From the NCBI GenBank assembly GCA_011523515.1, contig WTGO01000054.1:33595-97594 (forward strand): a stretch of 64,000 bases of DNA, read 5' to 3'. Shown in pieces: positions 1-7,789 of the stretch. The notes under the pieces were generated by a model. That model was given only the letters and a program-made list of their open reading frames with translations, made no database searches and was not told where the DNA came from. The position numbers and the translations under genes were made by a program. Source of the DNA: Chloroflexota bacterium (GTDB lineage: Bacteria > Chloroflexota > Anaerolineae > Aggregatilineales > Phototrophicaceae). Within the stretch, counting starts at the first letter, position 1. Each line of letters starts with the position of its first letter.

Positions 1-10
1 GGAGCCGGCT

Positions 11-517
11 TTATGCCAGCTGACGCGCCTTGGCCAAGGCGGCGTCAAAGTCGACTTCGTTCCCGATCACCGGGACGTATTCGGCGTGCCGCACGATGTT
101 GTCGCGGTCGAGCACAAAGACCGCTCGCTGGCAGATGCGCCAGTCGGTGTCGTGAACACCGTAGTCGTCGGCGAACCGCATATCGCGATGCGTGCTCAAG
201 GTCTCGGTATTGTCGATGCCTTCGCTGCCGCAGAACCTGCCCAGCGCGAAGGGCAAATCCACGCTGACCGTCAGCACGACCGTGTCGCTGAGGCCGGCGG
301 CTTCCTGGTTGAAACGGCGCGTCTGATCGGAACAGACGCCGGTGTCGATCGACGGGATGACGCTGATGACCTTGACCTTGCCGGCATAGTCCGCCAGCGA
401 CTTGCTGCCGAGATCGTTGGCGATCAGCGCGAAATCCGGCGCGGGCGCGCCGACTTGAAGCATGTCGTTCCGAATCTGGTGTTCACTGTCTCCTACCATC
501 ATTCCCTTGCGCGCCAT
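11..517 (-). CDS. tpx: Thiol peroxidase (atypical 2-Cys peroxiredoxin)
   Basis: A 168-residue protein of normal Tpx length. The peroxidatic site PSIDTGVCSDQTRRFN puts the catalytic Cys at residue 62, and the resolving Cys is at 96 in GRFCGSEG, the same spacing as in known Tpx proteins. It should reduce hydrogen peroxide and alkyl hydroperoxides in the cytoplasm using thioredoxin (family knowledge). The ATG at 517 follows a good GAAGGAG ribosome-binding site. It is divergently transcribed from the DM13 protein, and the shared gap contains nested inverted repeats that could be a redox operator (inference). Assignment is secure. Confidence 0.96.
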   Translation of the reverse strand: MARKGMMVGDSEHQIRNDMLQVGAPAPDFALIANDLGSKSLADYAGKVKVISVIPSIDTGVCSDQTRRFNQEAAGLSDTVVLTVSVDLPFALGRFCGSEGIDNTETLSTHRDMRFADDYGVHDTDWRICQRAVFVLDRDNIVRHAEYVPVIGNEVDFDAALAKARQLA

Positions 518-539
518 ACTGATTTCTCCTTCGTATTCC

Positions 540-570
540 TAATATGTTACTGATAACAAATCGGATATTA
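540..570. promoter_or_regulatory. Nested inverted repeats between tpx and the DM13 gene
   Basis: The divergent gap holds an inner inverted repeat GTTACTGATAAC (546-557) enclosed by an outer pair, TAATAT (540-545) and ATATTA (565-570). The AT-rich outer arms could also act as -10 elements for the two divergent genes, but I find no convincing -35 boxes. The dyad is seen directly; its role as an operator for a redox regulator of tpx is inference. Confidence 0.3.
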
Positions 571-638
571 TGAGAATTGTAGGGGCATATCAAGATGGCA
601 ATTTATTAAGCGCCAAGAAATTCGCGCGGGAGACTAAC

Positions 639-1277
639 ATGCAACGCAGAATTCTGCTGATCATCGTTGTGGTTGCTGCGGCGGTTGTGGCTCTGGCAGT
701 CACTCAGCCGTGGCTGTACTTTGTGAATCGCGAGGTGAATGAGGCTTTCCCCGGTATGAGCGCCGAGCAGCGGGAAGCCGTCAGCAACATGCCGGAGGAG
801 GAAAAACAGGCGCTGATCGCTATGGCCAAGGAAAACCGGGAAATGGCGGAACAGACCGCCATGGCGCAGATCGGCGAAGATAGTGTCGTTCCGCAAGCCG
901 AGCAAGCCATGCCACCCGAGATGCCGGCCGAGCCGGCCGTCCTGGCGCAAGGCTCGTTTATCGACATCGACCCAATCCACGGCGCGGTCGGCACTGCGAC
1001 CGTCTACGAGTTGCCTGACGACAGCCGCGTACTGCGCTTCGAGGACTTCCGCTCCAAGAATGGGCCGGACCTGCACGTCTATTTGTCGACCGAAGCGCCG
1101 ACGAGCACATTTGCCGGCCTGGGCGAGGACGAAGTGCATTTGGGCGCGCTAAAGGGCAATGTGGGCAACCAGAATTACGAGATTCCCGCCGAGGTTGACT
1201 TGAGCCAATACCGGAGCGTGGTAATTTACTGCGTGCCTTTCCACGTGGTCTTCAGCACGGCGGAATTTAGCGCGTAG
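639..1277 (+). CDS. Membrane-anchored DM13-domain protein
   Basis: A protein of about 212 residues starting at the ATG at 639, which has GGGAG just upstream; a longer reading from 570 lacks such a site. Residues about 4-22 form one hydrophobic helix, followed by a charged Met/Glu/Ala-rich stretch and then, from about residue 105, a DM13 domain with the recognisable stretches DLHVYLST and VVIYCVPFHVVFSTAEF. DM13 domains have been proposed to act in extracytoplasmic redox chemistry through a conserved Cys, present here in YCVPF. The protein is probably anchored by its N-terminus and faces outward. The substrate is unknown. It converges on the amidohydrolase gene, 9 bases away. Confidence 0.8.
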   Translation: MQRRILLIIVVVAAAVVALAVTQPWLYFVNREVNEAFPGMSAEQREAVSNMPEEEKQALIAMAKENREMAEQTAMAQIGEDSVVPQAEQAMPPEMPAEPAVLAQGSFIDIDPIHGAVGTATVYELPDDSRVLRFEDFRSKNGPDLHVYLSTEAPTSTFAGLGEDEVHLGALKGNVGNQNYEIPAEVDLSQYRSVVIYCVPFHVVFSTAEFSA

Positions 1278-1286
1278 CCGGCGCCG

Positions 1287-2888
1287 CTAGTCAAATTCGC
1301 GGTAACGCCAGATGCCGTCAACCATGGCGCCGAGCACGGTGAGAGCCGGTATCTCGTCCGGCTCGACCTGGTAAATGTCGCGGTCGAGCACGATCAAGTC
1401 CGCCAGGTAGCCTTCGCGCAGCATACCCAAGCGGTCTTCCATTTCAGCGGCGTAGGCCGGTCCCTGCGTGAAAGCGAGCAGTGTCTCGTGCAGGCTGATC
1501 CTGGCGTCAGGATACCAGCCGCCGGCGGGCTGACCATTGCGCTGGCGCGTTACGGCGGCGTGAATGCCCAGGAGCGGATCAAGAGGTTCGACCGGCGCAT
1601 CGGAGCCAAAGGCGATGCGCGCGCCCTGATCCAGCTGCAAGCGCGGATTGTAGGCGTATTTGTTGCGCTCGCCCCAATAACGATCGGCTGTGGCCATGTC
1701 GGAAGTGGCATGGATGGGCTGCATGGACGCGATGACATTCAGTTCCGCCAGGCGCCCGGCATCCAGCGGATGAATGATCTGCACGTGCTCGATGCGGTGG
1801 CGGCGGCTGCTGGCCGGCTCTCCGCGCGCCGCTTCCTCTTGTCGGGCGCGCTCAAAGACATCCAGCACATCGTGGACCGCCTTGTCGCCGATGGCATGCA
1901 CGCTCGCAGGCAAGCCGCTGGCGCTTGCTCGGCTAACGTATTCCACCATCTCTTCTTTATCGACGACGGGCATGCCAAAATTGTCGGGCTCGCCTTGGTA
2001 GGGCTCGAACATCAGCGCCGTTTTTGGCCCCAGCGCGCCATCGGCAAAGAGCTTGAGCGCGCCAATGCGAATCCAGTCATCGCCGAAGTTGCGCCGAATG
2101 CCGGATTCCAGCGCCGCGTCCAGCCAGGCTTGATTGACCTGTTTGACGACGCGCAACCCCAGCTCTCCGCGTTCGCGCAGAATTTGCAAGGCAACCAGGC
2201 AGGACGGGTCGTCAAAGTCGTGGATCATGGTGAGGCCGGATTGATGCGCGAGGGCTTGCGCGTCCCGCATCATGTCCGCCAACTGGTCGCCGGTCGGGCG
2301 AGGAATGCAGTTGTCTACCAATTCCAGGGCGGTCTCGAGCAGAATGCCGGTCGCCGCGCCCGTGTCATCGCGCGCGATTTGCCCGCCATCGGGGTCGGGC
2401 GTGGAGTCGCTGATGCCGGCGGCAGCCAGCGCAGCGGAATTCACCCAGCCGGCATGACCGCTCTTGGCCGAAAGATAGACGGGATTGTGGGGGGCTACGG
2501 TATCCAGATCGGCTTTGCTGGGAAAGGCGCGATCGGGCCACAAGTCTTGGGCCCAGCCTTGGCCCGTAATCCATTCGCCCGCCGGGGACTGCGCGGCGCG
2601 CTCCCTGACACGCTCCAGCGCCTCAGCTTTGTTAGGTATTTCGAAAACGTTGACCGACTTCAGCGCGCGCGCCTGCGCCTCCCAATGCAGATGCGCATCG
2701 CAAAGCCCGGGCAGTACGGTCTTGCCGTCCAGGTTTACGACGGTGGCGCCCGACCCAGCCAGGCGCCGTAAGTCGGCGTCCTCCCCCAGCGCGACCACGC
2801 GTCCATAGCTGATCGCCAGGGCGCTGGCGCGAGGCCGGCGTTCGTCCAGGGTGATAATATTGCCGTTGACAAGTAGCGTCTGGATCAT
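1287..2888 (-). CDS. Amidohydrolase family protein (YtcJ-like)
   Basis: A 533-residue metal-dependent hydrolase of the amidohydrolase_3/YtcJ type. The first metal-binding motif is DAHLH (His66 and His68). Further family landmarks are a LKLFADGALG segment in the middle, SVHAIGDKAVHDV, RIEHVQIIHP, and FGSDAPVEPLDP near the C-terminus with the conserved Asp. YtcJ-type proteins hydrolyse N-acyl or N-formyl compounds, but the true substrate cannot be read from sequence. No signal peptide is visible, so it is probably cytoplasmic. A PfkB kinase gene lies 10 bases upstream on the same strand and may be co-transcribed. Confidence 0.88.
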   Translation of the reverse strand: MIQTLLVNGNIITLDERRPRASALAISYGRVVALGEDADLRRLAGSGATVVNLDGKTVLPGLCDAHLHWEAQARALKSVNVFEIPNKAEALERVRERAAQSPAGEWITGQGWAQDLWPDRAFPSKADLDTVAPHNPVYLSAKSGHAGWVNSAALAAAGISDSTPDPDGGQIARDDTGAATGILLETALELVDNCIPRPTGDQLADMMRDAQALAHQSGLTMIHDFDDPSCLVALQILRERGELGLRVVKQVNQAWLDAALESGIRRNFGDDWIRIGALKLFADGALGPKTALMFEPYQGEPDNFGMPVVDKEEMVEYVSRASASGLPASVHAIGDKAVHDVLDVFERARQEEAARGEPASSRRHRIEHVQIIHPLDAGRLAELNVIASMQPIHATSDMATADRYWGERNKYAYNPRLQLDQGARIAFGSDAPVEPLDPLLGIHAAVTRQRNGQPAGGWYPDARISLHETLLAFTQGPAYAAEMEDRLGMLREGYLADLIVLDRDIYQVEPDEIPALTVLGAMVDGIWRYREFD

Positions 2889-2898
2889 AATTTTTTAC

Positions 2899-3741
2899 TC
2901 AGGAGACTCTTTTGACTTCGCGTGCAATTTCAATTTCAGTCGGCGCGCTGGCGAGGCCTTCCCGCGTCACTGAATAGGCGGCCAGCTTGCCGGCGACGCG
3001 CGCGGACCGAGCGACATCGCCGGCCAGTATGGGCAGAGCGCCCAGCAGCGAAGCGGCGAATACATCGCCGGCGCCGGTCAAATCCCGCGGCTGCACGGGC
3101 AGGCTCTCATAGCGCATGGTCCCGCCATCATGATAGTACGTGCCGCCCTTACGTCCGTTGGTCACCACCAGGTGCTTGCAGACCCGGCGCGCGTCATCAG
3201 TAAATTGCGGGAACCGGCTGACATCTTCTTCGCTGTAGACAACGATATCGATTCTCTCCAGCGCGCCTTCATCAAACCAGCGGCGGAACTTGACCTGGCC
3301 GTCGGCGCCCCAATCGCGCATCAGACCTTGCAGCGTCAACATGATGGTCGCGTCCGGGAAGTTCGCCGCCATTTCGCGCGCATCCAACTCAGCGGCGAGC
3401 GGGCCCAGATGCACATAAGGCGCGTTTGTCCAGCCGACCGGCACATCGTCGTAGCGCAAGAAGTTCGCGGTTGCGCGGATGAATTGCGTACGGCCGCAGT
3501 CGCTGTAGACATTTTCGTAGGTCAGGGAGCGCTCGGCCGGGCGCAGCGCCAATTCAGCATAAGGAAGCAGCTGCCCTATGAGCGGCTCGTCATAGGCGGC
3601 GCTGGTGACGATGCCCACCTTGTGGCCGAAGGCCGCGTAAGTCGGCGCGGCATAAGCGATGGTTCCGCCGAGCATGCGCCCGCCGGGGAGCAGGTCCACC
3701 GTCATGTGGCCGATGAGCAGGATATCTATCACGCTAGCCAT
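2899..3741 (-). CDS. PfkB-family carbohydrate/nucleoside kinase
   Basis: A protein of about 280 residues. It opens with the PfkB-type strand IDILLIGHMTVDLLPGG followed by the glycine-rich LGGTIAYAA, and carries the second signature DLTGAGDVFAASL with the catalytic Asp near the C-terminus. These proteins phosphorylate sugars or nucleosides with ATP. I chose the ATG at 3741; a GTG 36 bases upstream would add an unusual N-terminal tail. A pseudouridine glycosidase (psuG) lies about 48 kb away, whose pathway needs a PfkB-type PsuK kinase, but nothing links the two directly. Substrate unassigned. Confidence 0.85.
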   Translation of the reverse strand: MASVIDILLIGHMTVDLLPGGRMLGGTIAYAAPTYAAFGHKVGIVTSAAYDEPLIGQLLPYAELALRPAERSLTYENVYSDCGRTQFIRATANFLRYDDVPVGWTNAPYVHLGPLAAELDAREMAANFPDATIMLTLQGLMRDWGADGQVKFRRWFDEGALERIDIVVYSEEDVSRFPQFTDDARRVCKHLVVTNGRKGGTYYHDGGTMRYESLPVQPRDLTGAGDVFAASLLGALPILAGDVARSARVAGKLAAYSVTREGLASAPTEIEIAREVKRVS

Positions 3742-3824
3742 ATTCGTTTGGGGCCATGCCGGCGCCGTGCCTGCCACCGGTTTCAGGCAAACAACTTGAT
3801 CGTTGCAAAAGGCAGAAACAGTGC

Positions 3825-4565
3825 TTAGCGTGGGACAATGGTGACTTTGCGTCCGCGACCCTCGCCGATGCTTTGGGTCATGACATCGCTTCGGCCGCGG
3901 AGTGTCACGTGGATGATGCGCCGTTCATTAGGGTGCATGGGTTCGAGCGTTATCGTCCGGCCCTGCTGCACGGCTTGCTTCGCCATGCGATTGGCCAAGC
4001 CGCGCAACCTCTTGGAGCGACCGGACTTGTAGCCGCCGGCATCGACGATGATATTGGCGCGGCGTTCCAGGCGACGGCTGCATATCAGGCGGACGATATG
4101 CTGCAAGGACGACAGCGTTTCGCCACGCCGGCCTATCAGTCGATTGACGCGGTCGCCGGAGATGTTGAGCATCCAGTGCGGATCTTCACCCTCATCGTCG
4201 TCCTCGGCGCGTTGGACAGCCACGCGCGCATCCACGCCCATTCGTTCCAGCAAGTCTTGAAGCACCTGTTTGCCAACCAGCGCGTCTTCGTCCAATTCGT
4301 CGTCCGCCAAACCGGGGTCGGGCGCGCTCGCTATCTTGCTTTCAAAGTTTGGGCTGTCATCGGTGAATTCTTCCGCTTCAGTCTCGGAGCGATTGCCGAT
4401 CAGCACCAGGCGCACGCGCGCCTCTTTCGCGCCGAAGCCAAACAGACCGGTGTTGGGCTCCTCAAGAACCTCCACGACGACCTCGCCCGGCCGCGCCTTG
4501 AGCTCCGCCAATCCTTTGTCGATCGCCGCCTCAACCGAATTGGCGGTTACTTCAATCATCTGCAT
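3825..4565 (-). CDS. jag: Jag/KhpB RNA-binding protein (Jag-N, KH, R3H)
   Basis: A 246-residue protein with the three domains of Jag (also KhpB/EloR). Residues 1-55 are the Jag-N domain with the NTGLFGFGAKEARV signature. An acidic linker follows to about residue 95. The KH domain contains the RNA-binding loop LIGRRGETLSSLQ, and the R3H domain carries the NERRIIH core. The family binds RNA and in Firmicutes influences cell elongation and division. It lies directly downstream of yidC on the same strand, the conserved order next to rnpA and rpmH. Assignment is secure; the cellular role here is inferred from relatives. Confidence 0.95.
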   Translation of the reverse strand: MQMIEVTANSVEAAIDKGLAELKARPGEVVVEVLEEPNTGLFGFGAKEARVRLVLIGNRSETEAEEFTDDSPNFESKIASAPDPGLADDELDEDALVGKQVLQDLLERMGVDARVAVQRAEDDDEGEDPHWMLNISGDRVNRLIGRRGETLSSLQHIVRLICSRRLERRANIIVDAGGYKSGRSKRLRGLANRMAKQAVQQGRTITLEPMHPNERRIIHVTLRGRSDVMTQSIGEGRGRKVTIVPR

Positions 4566-4604
4566 AGTTCTATCCCTTGTCAGTCAGGCTGTTGCAGGTC
4601 CAGA

Positions 4605-5510
4605 TTATTTCTTGCGCGGCTTCTTCTTTTTGCGCTTTCTGGTTTTGGCTGGCGGATTGTCATCCTCGAATATCACTTCCACCGGCGGCTCGTCCGATGA
4701 CTTGCGGCGGAATACTCTTTCCAGGACGCGCTTGCCTTGCGGGCTGTATTGCACAACGCCGATCAAATTCGAGGTCACAAAATAGATTGACAAGCCGACC
4801 GAGAACGACAGCGAGAAGAAACCGAACATGATGGGCATGATGGTGGTCATGCTCTTGGTCATGGCCGCCGCTTGTCCGCCGGCGGGCGCGCCGCTATCGT
4901 CGTCATCGTCATCATCTTTGTTTGACTTGTTCTGTCCCATCGTGCCCATGGTCAGCTTTTGCTGGCCCCAGGTGGTGATCAAGACCAGCAAGGGCAAAAT
5001 CAAGGCGTAATGCGGGTTTTCCGTCGGCGCCAGGGTCAGGTCCAGCTCCGGCAGCAGCGCCGCCAACTGCGGAATCGGCGTCCACATACGCTGTAGCGGT
5101 ATTAGCGAATCCAGGCCCGGGATCAGCAGCCGCTCCGAGAGGTCGACCAATTGGAAGGGCGTTGCCGCCAGCGCGAAGAATATGGCCTGGTACAAGCCGA
5201 TCAGAATTGGAAACTGTATCACCATAGGAAAACAGCCGCCAACCGGGTTGACCTTGTTTTCTTTGTACAATTTCATCTGGGCTTGCGAGAGTTTTTCTTT
5301 ATCGTTCTTGTACTTCTCCTGCAGCTTCTTTAGCTGAGGCTGGATTTGCTGCATCTTTTTTGACGACTCTTGCTGCTTGGCGAAGAGCGGAAAGGTCAAG
5401 ATGCGGATAATCACGGTCAAGACGACGATCGCCAGCACGATGTCCTGGTTTAGCGCGGCGTAAAGCCAAGCCAGAATCGTGACAAAGGGGTTAAGAATCA
5501 GATCCCACAT
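4605..5510 (-). CDS. yidC: YidC/Oxa1-family membrane protein insertase
   Basis: A 301-residue insertase of the short Oxa1/SpoIIIJ type, without the large periplasmic domain of Gram-negative YidC. The conserved hydrophilic-groove Arg is in VIIRILTFPLF near residue 36. Next come the cytoplasmic coiled-coil hairpin rich in Gln/Lys (about residues 45-80) and the NPVGGCFPMVIQ motif before the second membrane helix. The last helices contain MPIMFGFFSLSFSVGLSIY. The C-terminal tail is strongly basic (RKRKKKKPRKK), as in YidCs that contact the ribosome. A run of seven Asp in the loop before the final helices is unusual. The gene sits between a lipoprotein gene and jag. Confidence 0.95.
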   Translation of the reverse strand: MWDLILNPFVTILAWLYAALNQDIVLAIVVLTVIIRILTFPLFAKQQESSKKMQQIQPQLKKLQEKYKNDKEKLSQAQMKLYKENKVNPVGGCFPMVIQFPILIGLYQAIFFALAATPFQLVDLSERLLIPGLDSLIPLQRMWTPIPQLAALLPELDLTLAPTENPHYALILPLLVLITTWGQQKLTMGTMGQNKSNKDDDDDDDSGAPAGGQAAAMTKSMTTIMPIMFGFFSLSFSVGLSIYFVTSNLIGVVQYSPQGKRVLERVFRRKSSDEPPVEVIFEDDNPPAKTRKRKKKKPRKK

Positions 5511-5533
5511 TCAGCCTTGCTCCAGTCGCTGGT

Positions 5534-6712
5534 TTAGCGAGGATAAACCCAGGTTTGGCGCCCATCGACTCCAAACGCGATCAGCAATCTACCATCATGG
5601 ACGCTGGTAACCAGCAGCAGCGGTTCGTCGATATCCAGCGTATCGCTGGGCTGCAAGAGCAGCATATCACCCAGGAGCTCGGGACGATCGTCGATTTCAC
5701 GCGCGTTGATGAGTTCGCCGTCGAAGCGGTCCAGCCAATAGACTTTGCCATCGCGTGATGCAACGATGACACGTTCTTCAAAGACCACTGGACCGGCGCG
5801 AATGCCGCGCTCGGCAATTTGCACCGACCAGCGCTCGCGCAAGCCGCCGCTGCTGCTATCCAACGCGTGCACATATCCGCTCAAGTCGGTCACGTAGACG
5901 ATGCCATTTTCATCCATTGCCGGCGTGCCCCAGACCCAATTCTGGGTGGCGTATTCAGCGAGGATGGCGCCGTCAAGCGAAATCTCGAAGAAGCTCTTGT
6001 TGAAGCTGCCCACGTACAAGCGATCATTGGCCAGCAGCGGCGTTGACGCGACGGCGCCGCCCAAGTCCACCGACCAAAGTCGCTGGCCGGTGGAGCGATC
6101 GACGGCGTATAAGAAATGGTCAATCGAGGCCAGGATGAGCATGTCGTTGACCAGCAGCGGCTGCGCCCAGATGCCCGCTGCGGTTGGGAAGAACCACGAT
6201 TCGCGATAGTCTTCGAGTGAGATCGCGCTGAGACCGCCGTTTTGGAAGGGTACATAAAGCATGCCGTCCGCTTCCAGCGGGCTGGCCACCACCTTGTCGA
6301 CCAGCGGGAAGGATCGCTGCACCTCGACGACGACTGAATCTACGCGCAACAGCCTGCGATTATGATCGGCGACGAGTACAGTCTCGTCATCGATTCTGAT
6401 CGGCAGGGTGTGAAATTGCGCGCCCTCGTTCTCGGACCCGCGCAGCACCCAGGTACGGGGATTGTTGTCGTTGTCGCGCAGCACATCGCCATTGAGCGGG
6501 TTCACCAGACGTGCCGGCGCGCCGTTGGACGGGGTGAGCAAGGTGACATCGTTATTGTAGGATAGCGCGATATGTGTCTGGCCGTTTAAGTCGATCAGAC
6601 CGACCGCTGGCCAACTGACGCCCATGCGCGCGCCAACGCAGGCGGGCAGCGTGAGCAGCAGCAACGCCAGAAGCAGCAGAAATCCAAGTCGCCTGCGCAT
6701 GTAGCTATACAA
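5534..6712 (-). CDS. PQQ-type beta-propeller lipoprotein
   Basis: A 392-residue protein with a basic start, a Leu-rich hydrophobic core and a candidate lipobox ending LPAC at about residue 25, suggesting a lipid-anchored exported protein. The rest is a run of blades typical of PQQ-like/BamB-like propellers: ATGxxLWSVDLGG-type segments, LYVGSFN, GIVYVTDLSGYVHALD, and KVYWLDRFDGE. I start it at a TTG at 6712 because an AAGGAG lies six bases upstream inside the end of yidD; the ATG at 6700 is too far from any ribosome-binding site. Its place between yidD and yidC suggests a role in envelope biogenesis by analogy to BamB (inference). Confidence 0.85.
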   Translation of the reverse strand: MYSYMRRRLGFLLLLALLLLTLPACVGARMGVSWPAVGLIDLNGQTHIALSYNNDVTLLTPSNGAPARLVNPLNGDVLRDNDNNPRTWVLRGSENEGAQFHTLPIRIDDETVLVADHNRRLLRVDSVVVEVQRSFPLVDKVVASPLEADGMLYVPFQNGGLSAISLEDYRESWFFPTAAGIWAQPLLVNDMLILASIDHFLYAVDRSTGQRLWSVDLGGAVASTPLLANDRLYVGSFNKSFFEISLDGAILAEYATQNWVWGTPAMDENGIVYVTDLSGYVHALDSSSGGLRERWSVQIAERGIRAGPVVFEERVIVASRDGKVYWLDRFDGELINAREIDDRPELLGDMLLLQPSDTLDIDEPLLLVTSVHDGRLLIAFGVDGRQTWVYPR

Positions 6713-6715
6713 TCA

Positions 6716-6937
6716 TCACTCCTTGGGTGGGACCGGATCAAATCCGCCGGGGTGCAAGGGATGGCAGCGCAAAATCCGCCGCAGCCCCATCCATGTCCCG
6801 CGCAGGGGCCCATAAGATTCGATCGCCTCGTAGGCATATACCGAGCAGGTCGGCGTGAAACGGCAAGCCGAGGGCAAAATCGGCGACAGAAACCGCTTGT
6901 ACAACCTTATGCAAGTCAGCAGTGCCCACTTCAGCAT
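6716..6937 (-). CDS. yidD: Membrane protein insertion efficiency factor YidD
   Basis: A 73-residue protein with the full YidD signature: an amphipathic N-terminus, YKRFLSP, the [15 protein letters not shown] motif with conserved cysteines, and the C-terminal [13 protein letters not shown]. YidD assists YidC-dependent insertion of inner-membrane proteins. It follows rnpA by one base and precedes the lipoprotein gene by three. Secure. Confidence 0.95.
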   Translation of the reverse strand: MLKWALLTCIRLYKRFLSPILPSACRFTPTCSVYAYEAIESYGPLRGTWMGLRRILRCHPLHPGGFDPVPPKE

Positions 6938-6938
6938 C

Positions 6939-7280
6939 TCAGCACGTTTCTAACATTTTTGCTCGTGTCAAGAGTTCGTGTAGTATACGCTGCAATTCGC
7001 TGAAGGGTTGCTCAATCAAGCTCTTCCGCGCGATCACAACAATGTCATATCCTTGCCGCATTGCCGGGTGCAACCTATCGAGCGCCGCCACCAGGCGCCG
7101 CTTGCAACGATTGCGGATCACGGCGACGCCGATACTCTTGCCGGTGACAACGCCATATCGATTATGCAGGCATTCGTTCGCGCATACGCCGATTGCCATT
7201 GCCGGATGTCGATGCAACCTGCCGCTGCGCCGAACTCGAGCGAAATCGGCGGACCGACGCAACCTTAAGGCGGATTTCAT
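6939..7280 (-). CDS. rnpA: Ribonuclease P protein component
   Basis: A 113-residue basic protein. The N-terminal [15 protein letters not shown] and the RNP-type signature [10 protein letters not shown] identify the protein subunit of RNase P, which binds the catalytic RNA to mature tRNA 5' ends. It starts three bases after the rpmH stop and ends one base before yidD, the classic order. The C-terminal ending, [11 protein letters not shown], is not distinctive. Confidence 0.95.
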   Translation of the reverse strand: MKSALRLRRSADFARVRRSGRLHRHPAMAIGVCANECLHNRYGVVTGKSIGVAVIRNRCKRRLVAALDRLHPAMRQGYDIVVIARKSLIEQPFSELQRILHELLTRAKMLETC

Positions 7281-7283
7281 GAA

Positions 7284-7463
7284 CTAGCTAGCGTTCCAAT
7301 TGACCTTTTTCACGTGGTTGGGGGTCACAGCCAACTGGTGGCGACCCCGCAGGCGCCGCGCCTTGATGACGTTCCTGCCGCTGCGCGTGCTCATGCGTTT
7401 GCGAAAGCCGTGCACGCGTTTCCGCCGGCGAACCTTGGGCTGCCAGGTGCGCTTGGTTGACAT
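7284..7463 (-). CDS. rpmH: 50S ribosomal protein L34, C-terminally extended
   Basis: A 59-residue protein beginning [20 protein letters not shown] and containing the L34 core [19 protein letters not shown]. Usual L34 is 44-47 residues and ends soon after the GRxxL segment. Here about 13 extra residues (ending [10 protein letters not shown]) follow. The ATG at 7463 has AAAGG upstream. It is the first gene of the rpmH-rnpA-yidD-lipoprotein-yidC-jag run, about 37 bases downstream of a predicted start of transcription. Confidence 0.94.
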   Translation of the reverse strand: MSTKRTWQPKVRRRKRVHGFRKRMSTRSGRNVIKARRLRGRHQLAVTPNHVKKVNWNAS

Positions 7464-7506
7464 GTTCTGAGCCTTTATCTTGTTCCGTTCCAGGTCACAA
7501 GGGCGC

Positions 7507-7535
7507 AGTATAGCTGAGCAAGCAGTGACGGTCAA
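7507..7535 (-). promoter_or_regulatory. Sigma-70-type promoter of the rpmH operon
   Basis: On the minus strand TTGACC (7530-7535) is separated by exactly 17 bases from TATACT (7507-7512). Both boxes match the consensus at five of six positions. The predicted start near 7500 leaves a leader of about 37 bases before rpmH. Confidence 0.8.
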
Positions 7536-7789
7536 CTGTGTTTTGGCTTTGTCGCGCTCCAGGACACTGGCATTAATCCATCTGCACAAGAGCGCGAGAT
7601 TGGCCATCTCGCCCGGAGCCATGGGCCGAAAACGCGCCGGAACGCATTGATTTGGCGCAAGTTGCGCTTGACGAGCAGCCCCGCCGTCCTGTAGGATTGC
7701 TGCGGCGTAGCGCCTTCCGTCACACCAGCTTTTCTTGAGCGCCTCGATTTTCGCATCACGCCATGTACGTCTTCGGGAGATGATTTACC
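7536..7789. other. Intergenic region between rpmH promoter and the unknown trio
   Basis: The gap between rpmH and the gene at 7790 runs from 7464 to 7789. Apart from the rpmH promoter I see no RNA gene or strong repeat. It does not contain a visible cluster of DnaA boxes, and no dnaA gene is adjacent, so I have no evidence that this rpmH region is the origin. GGGAG at 7774-7778 probably serves the TTG start at 7790. Confidence 0.5.

Noticed and set aside
1488..2771. A 427-codon plus-strand frame opposite the amidohydrolase
   Set aside because: The minus-strand protein has all metal-binding motifs; the opposite frame does not resemble a protein.
7464..7789. Chromosome origin next to rpmH
   Set aside because: No dnaA or dnaN nearby and no visible cluster of TTATCCACA-type boxes.
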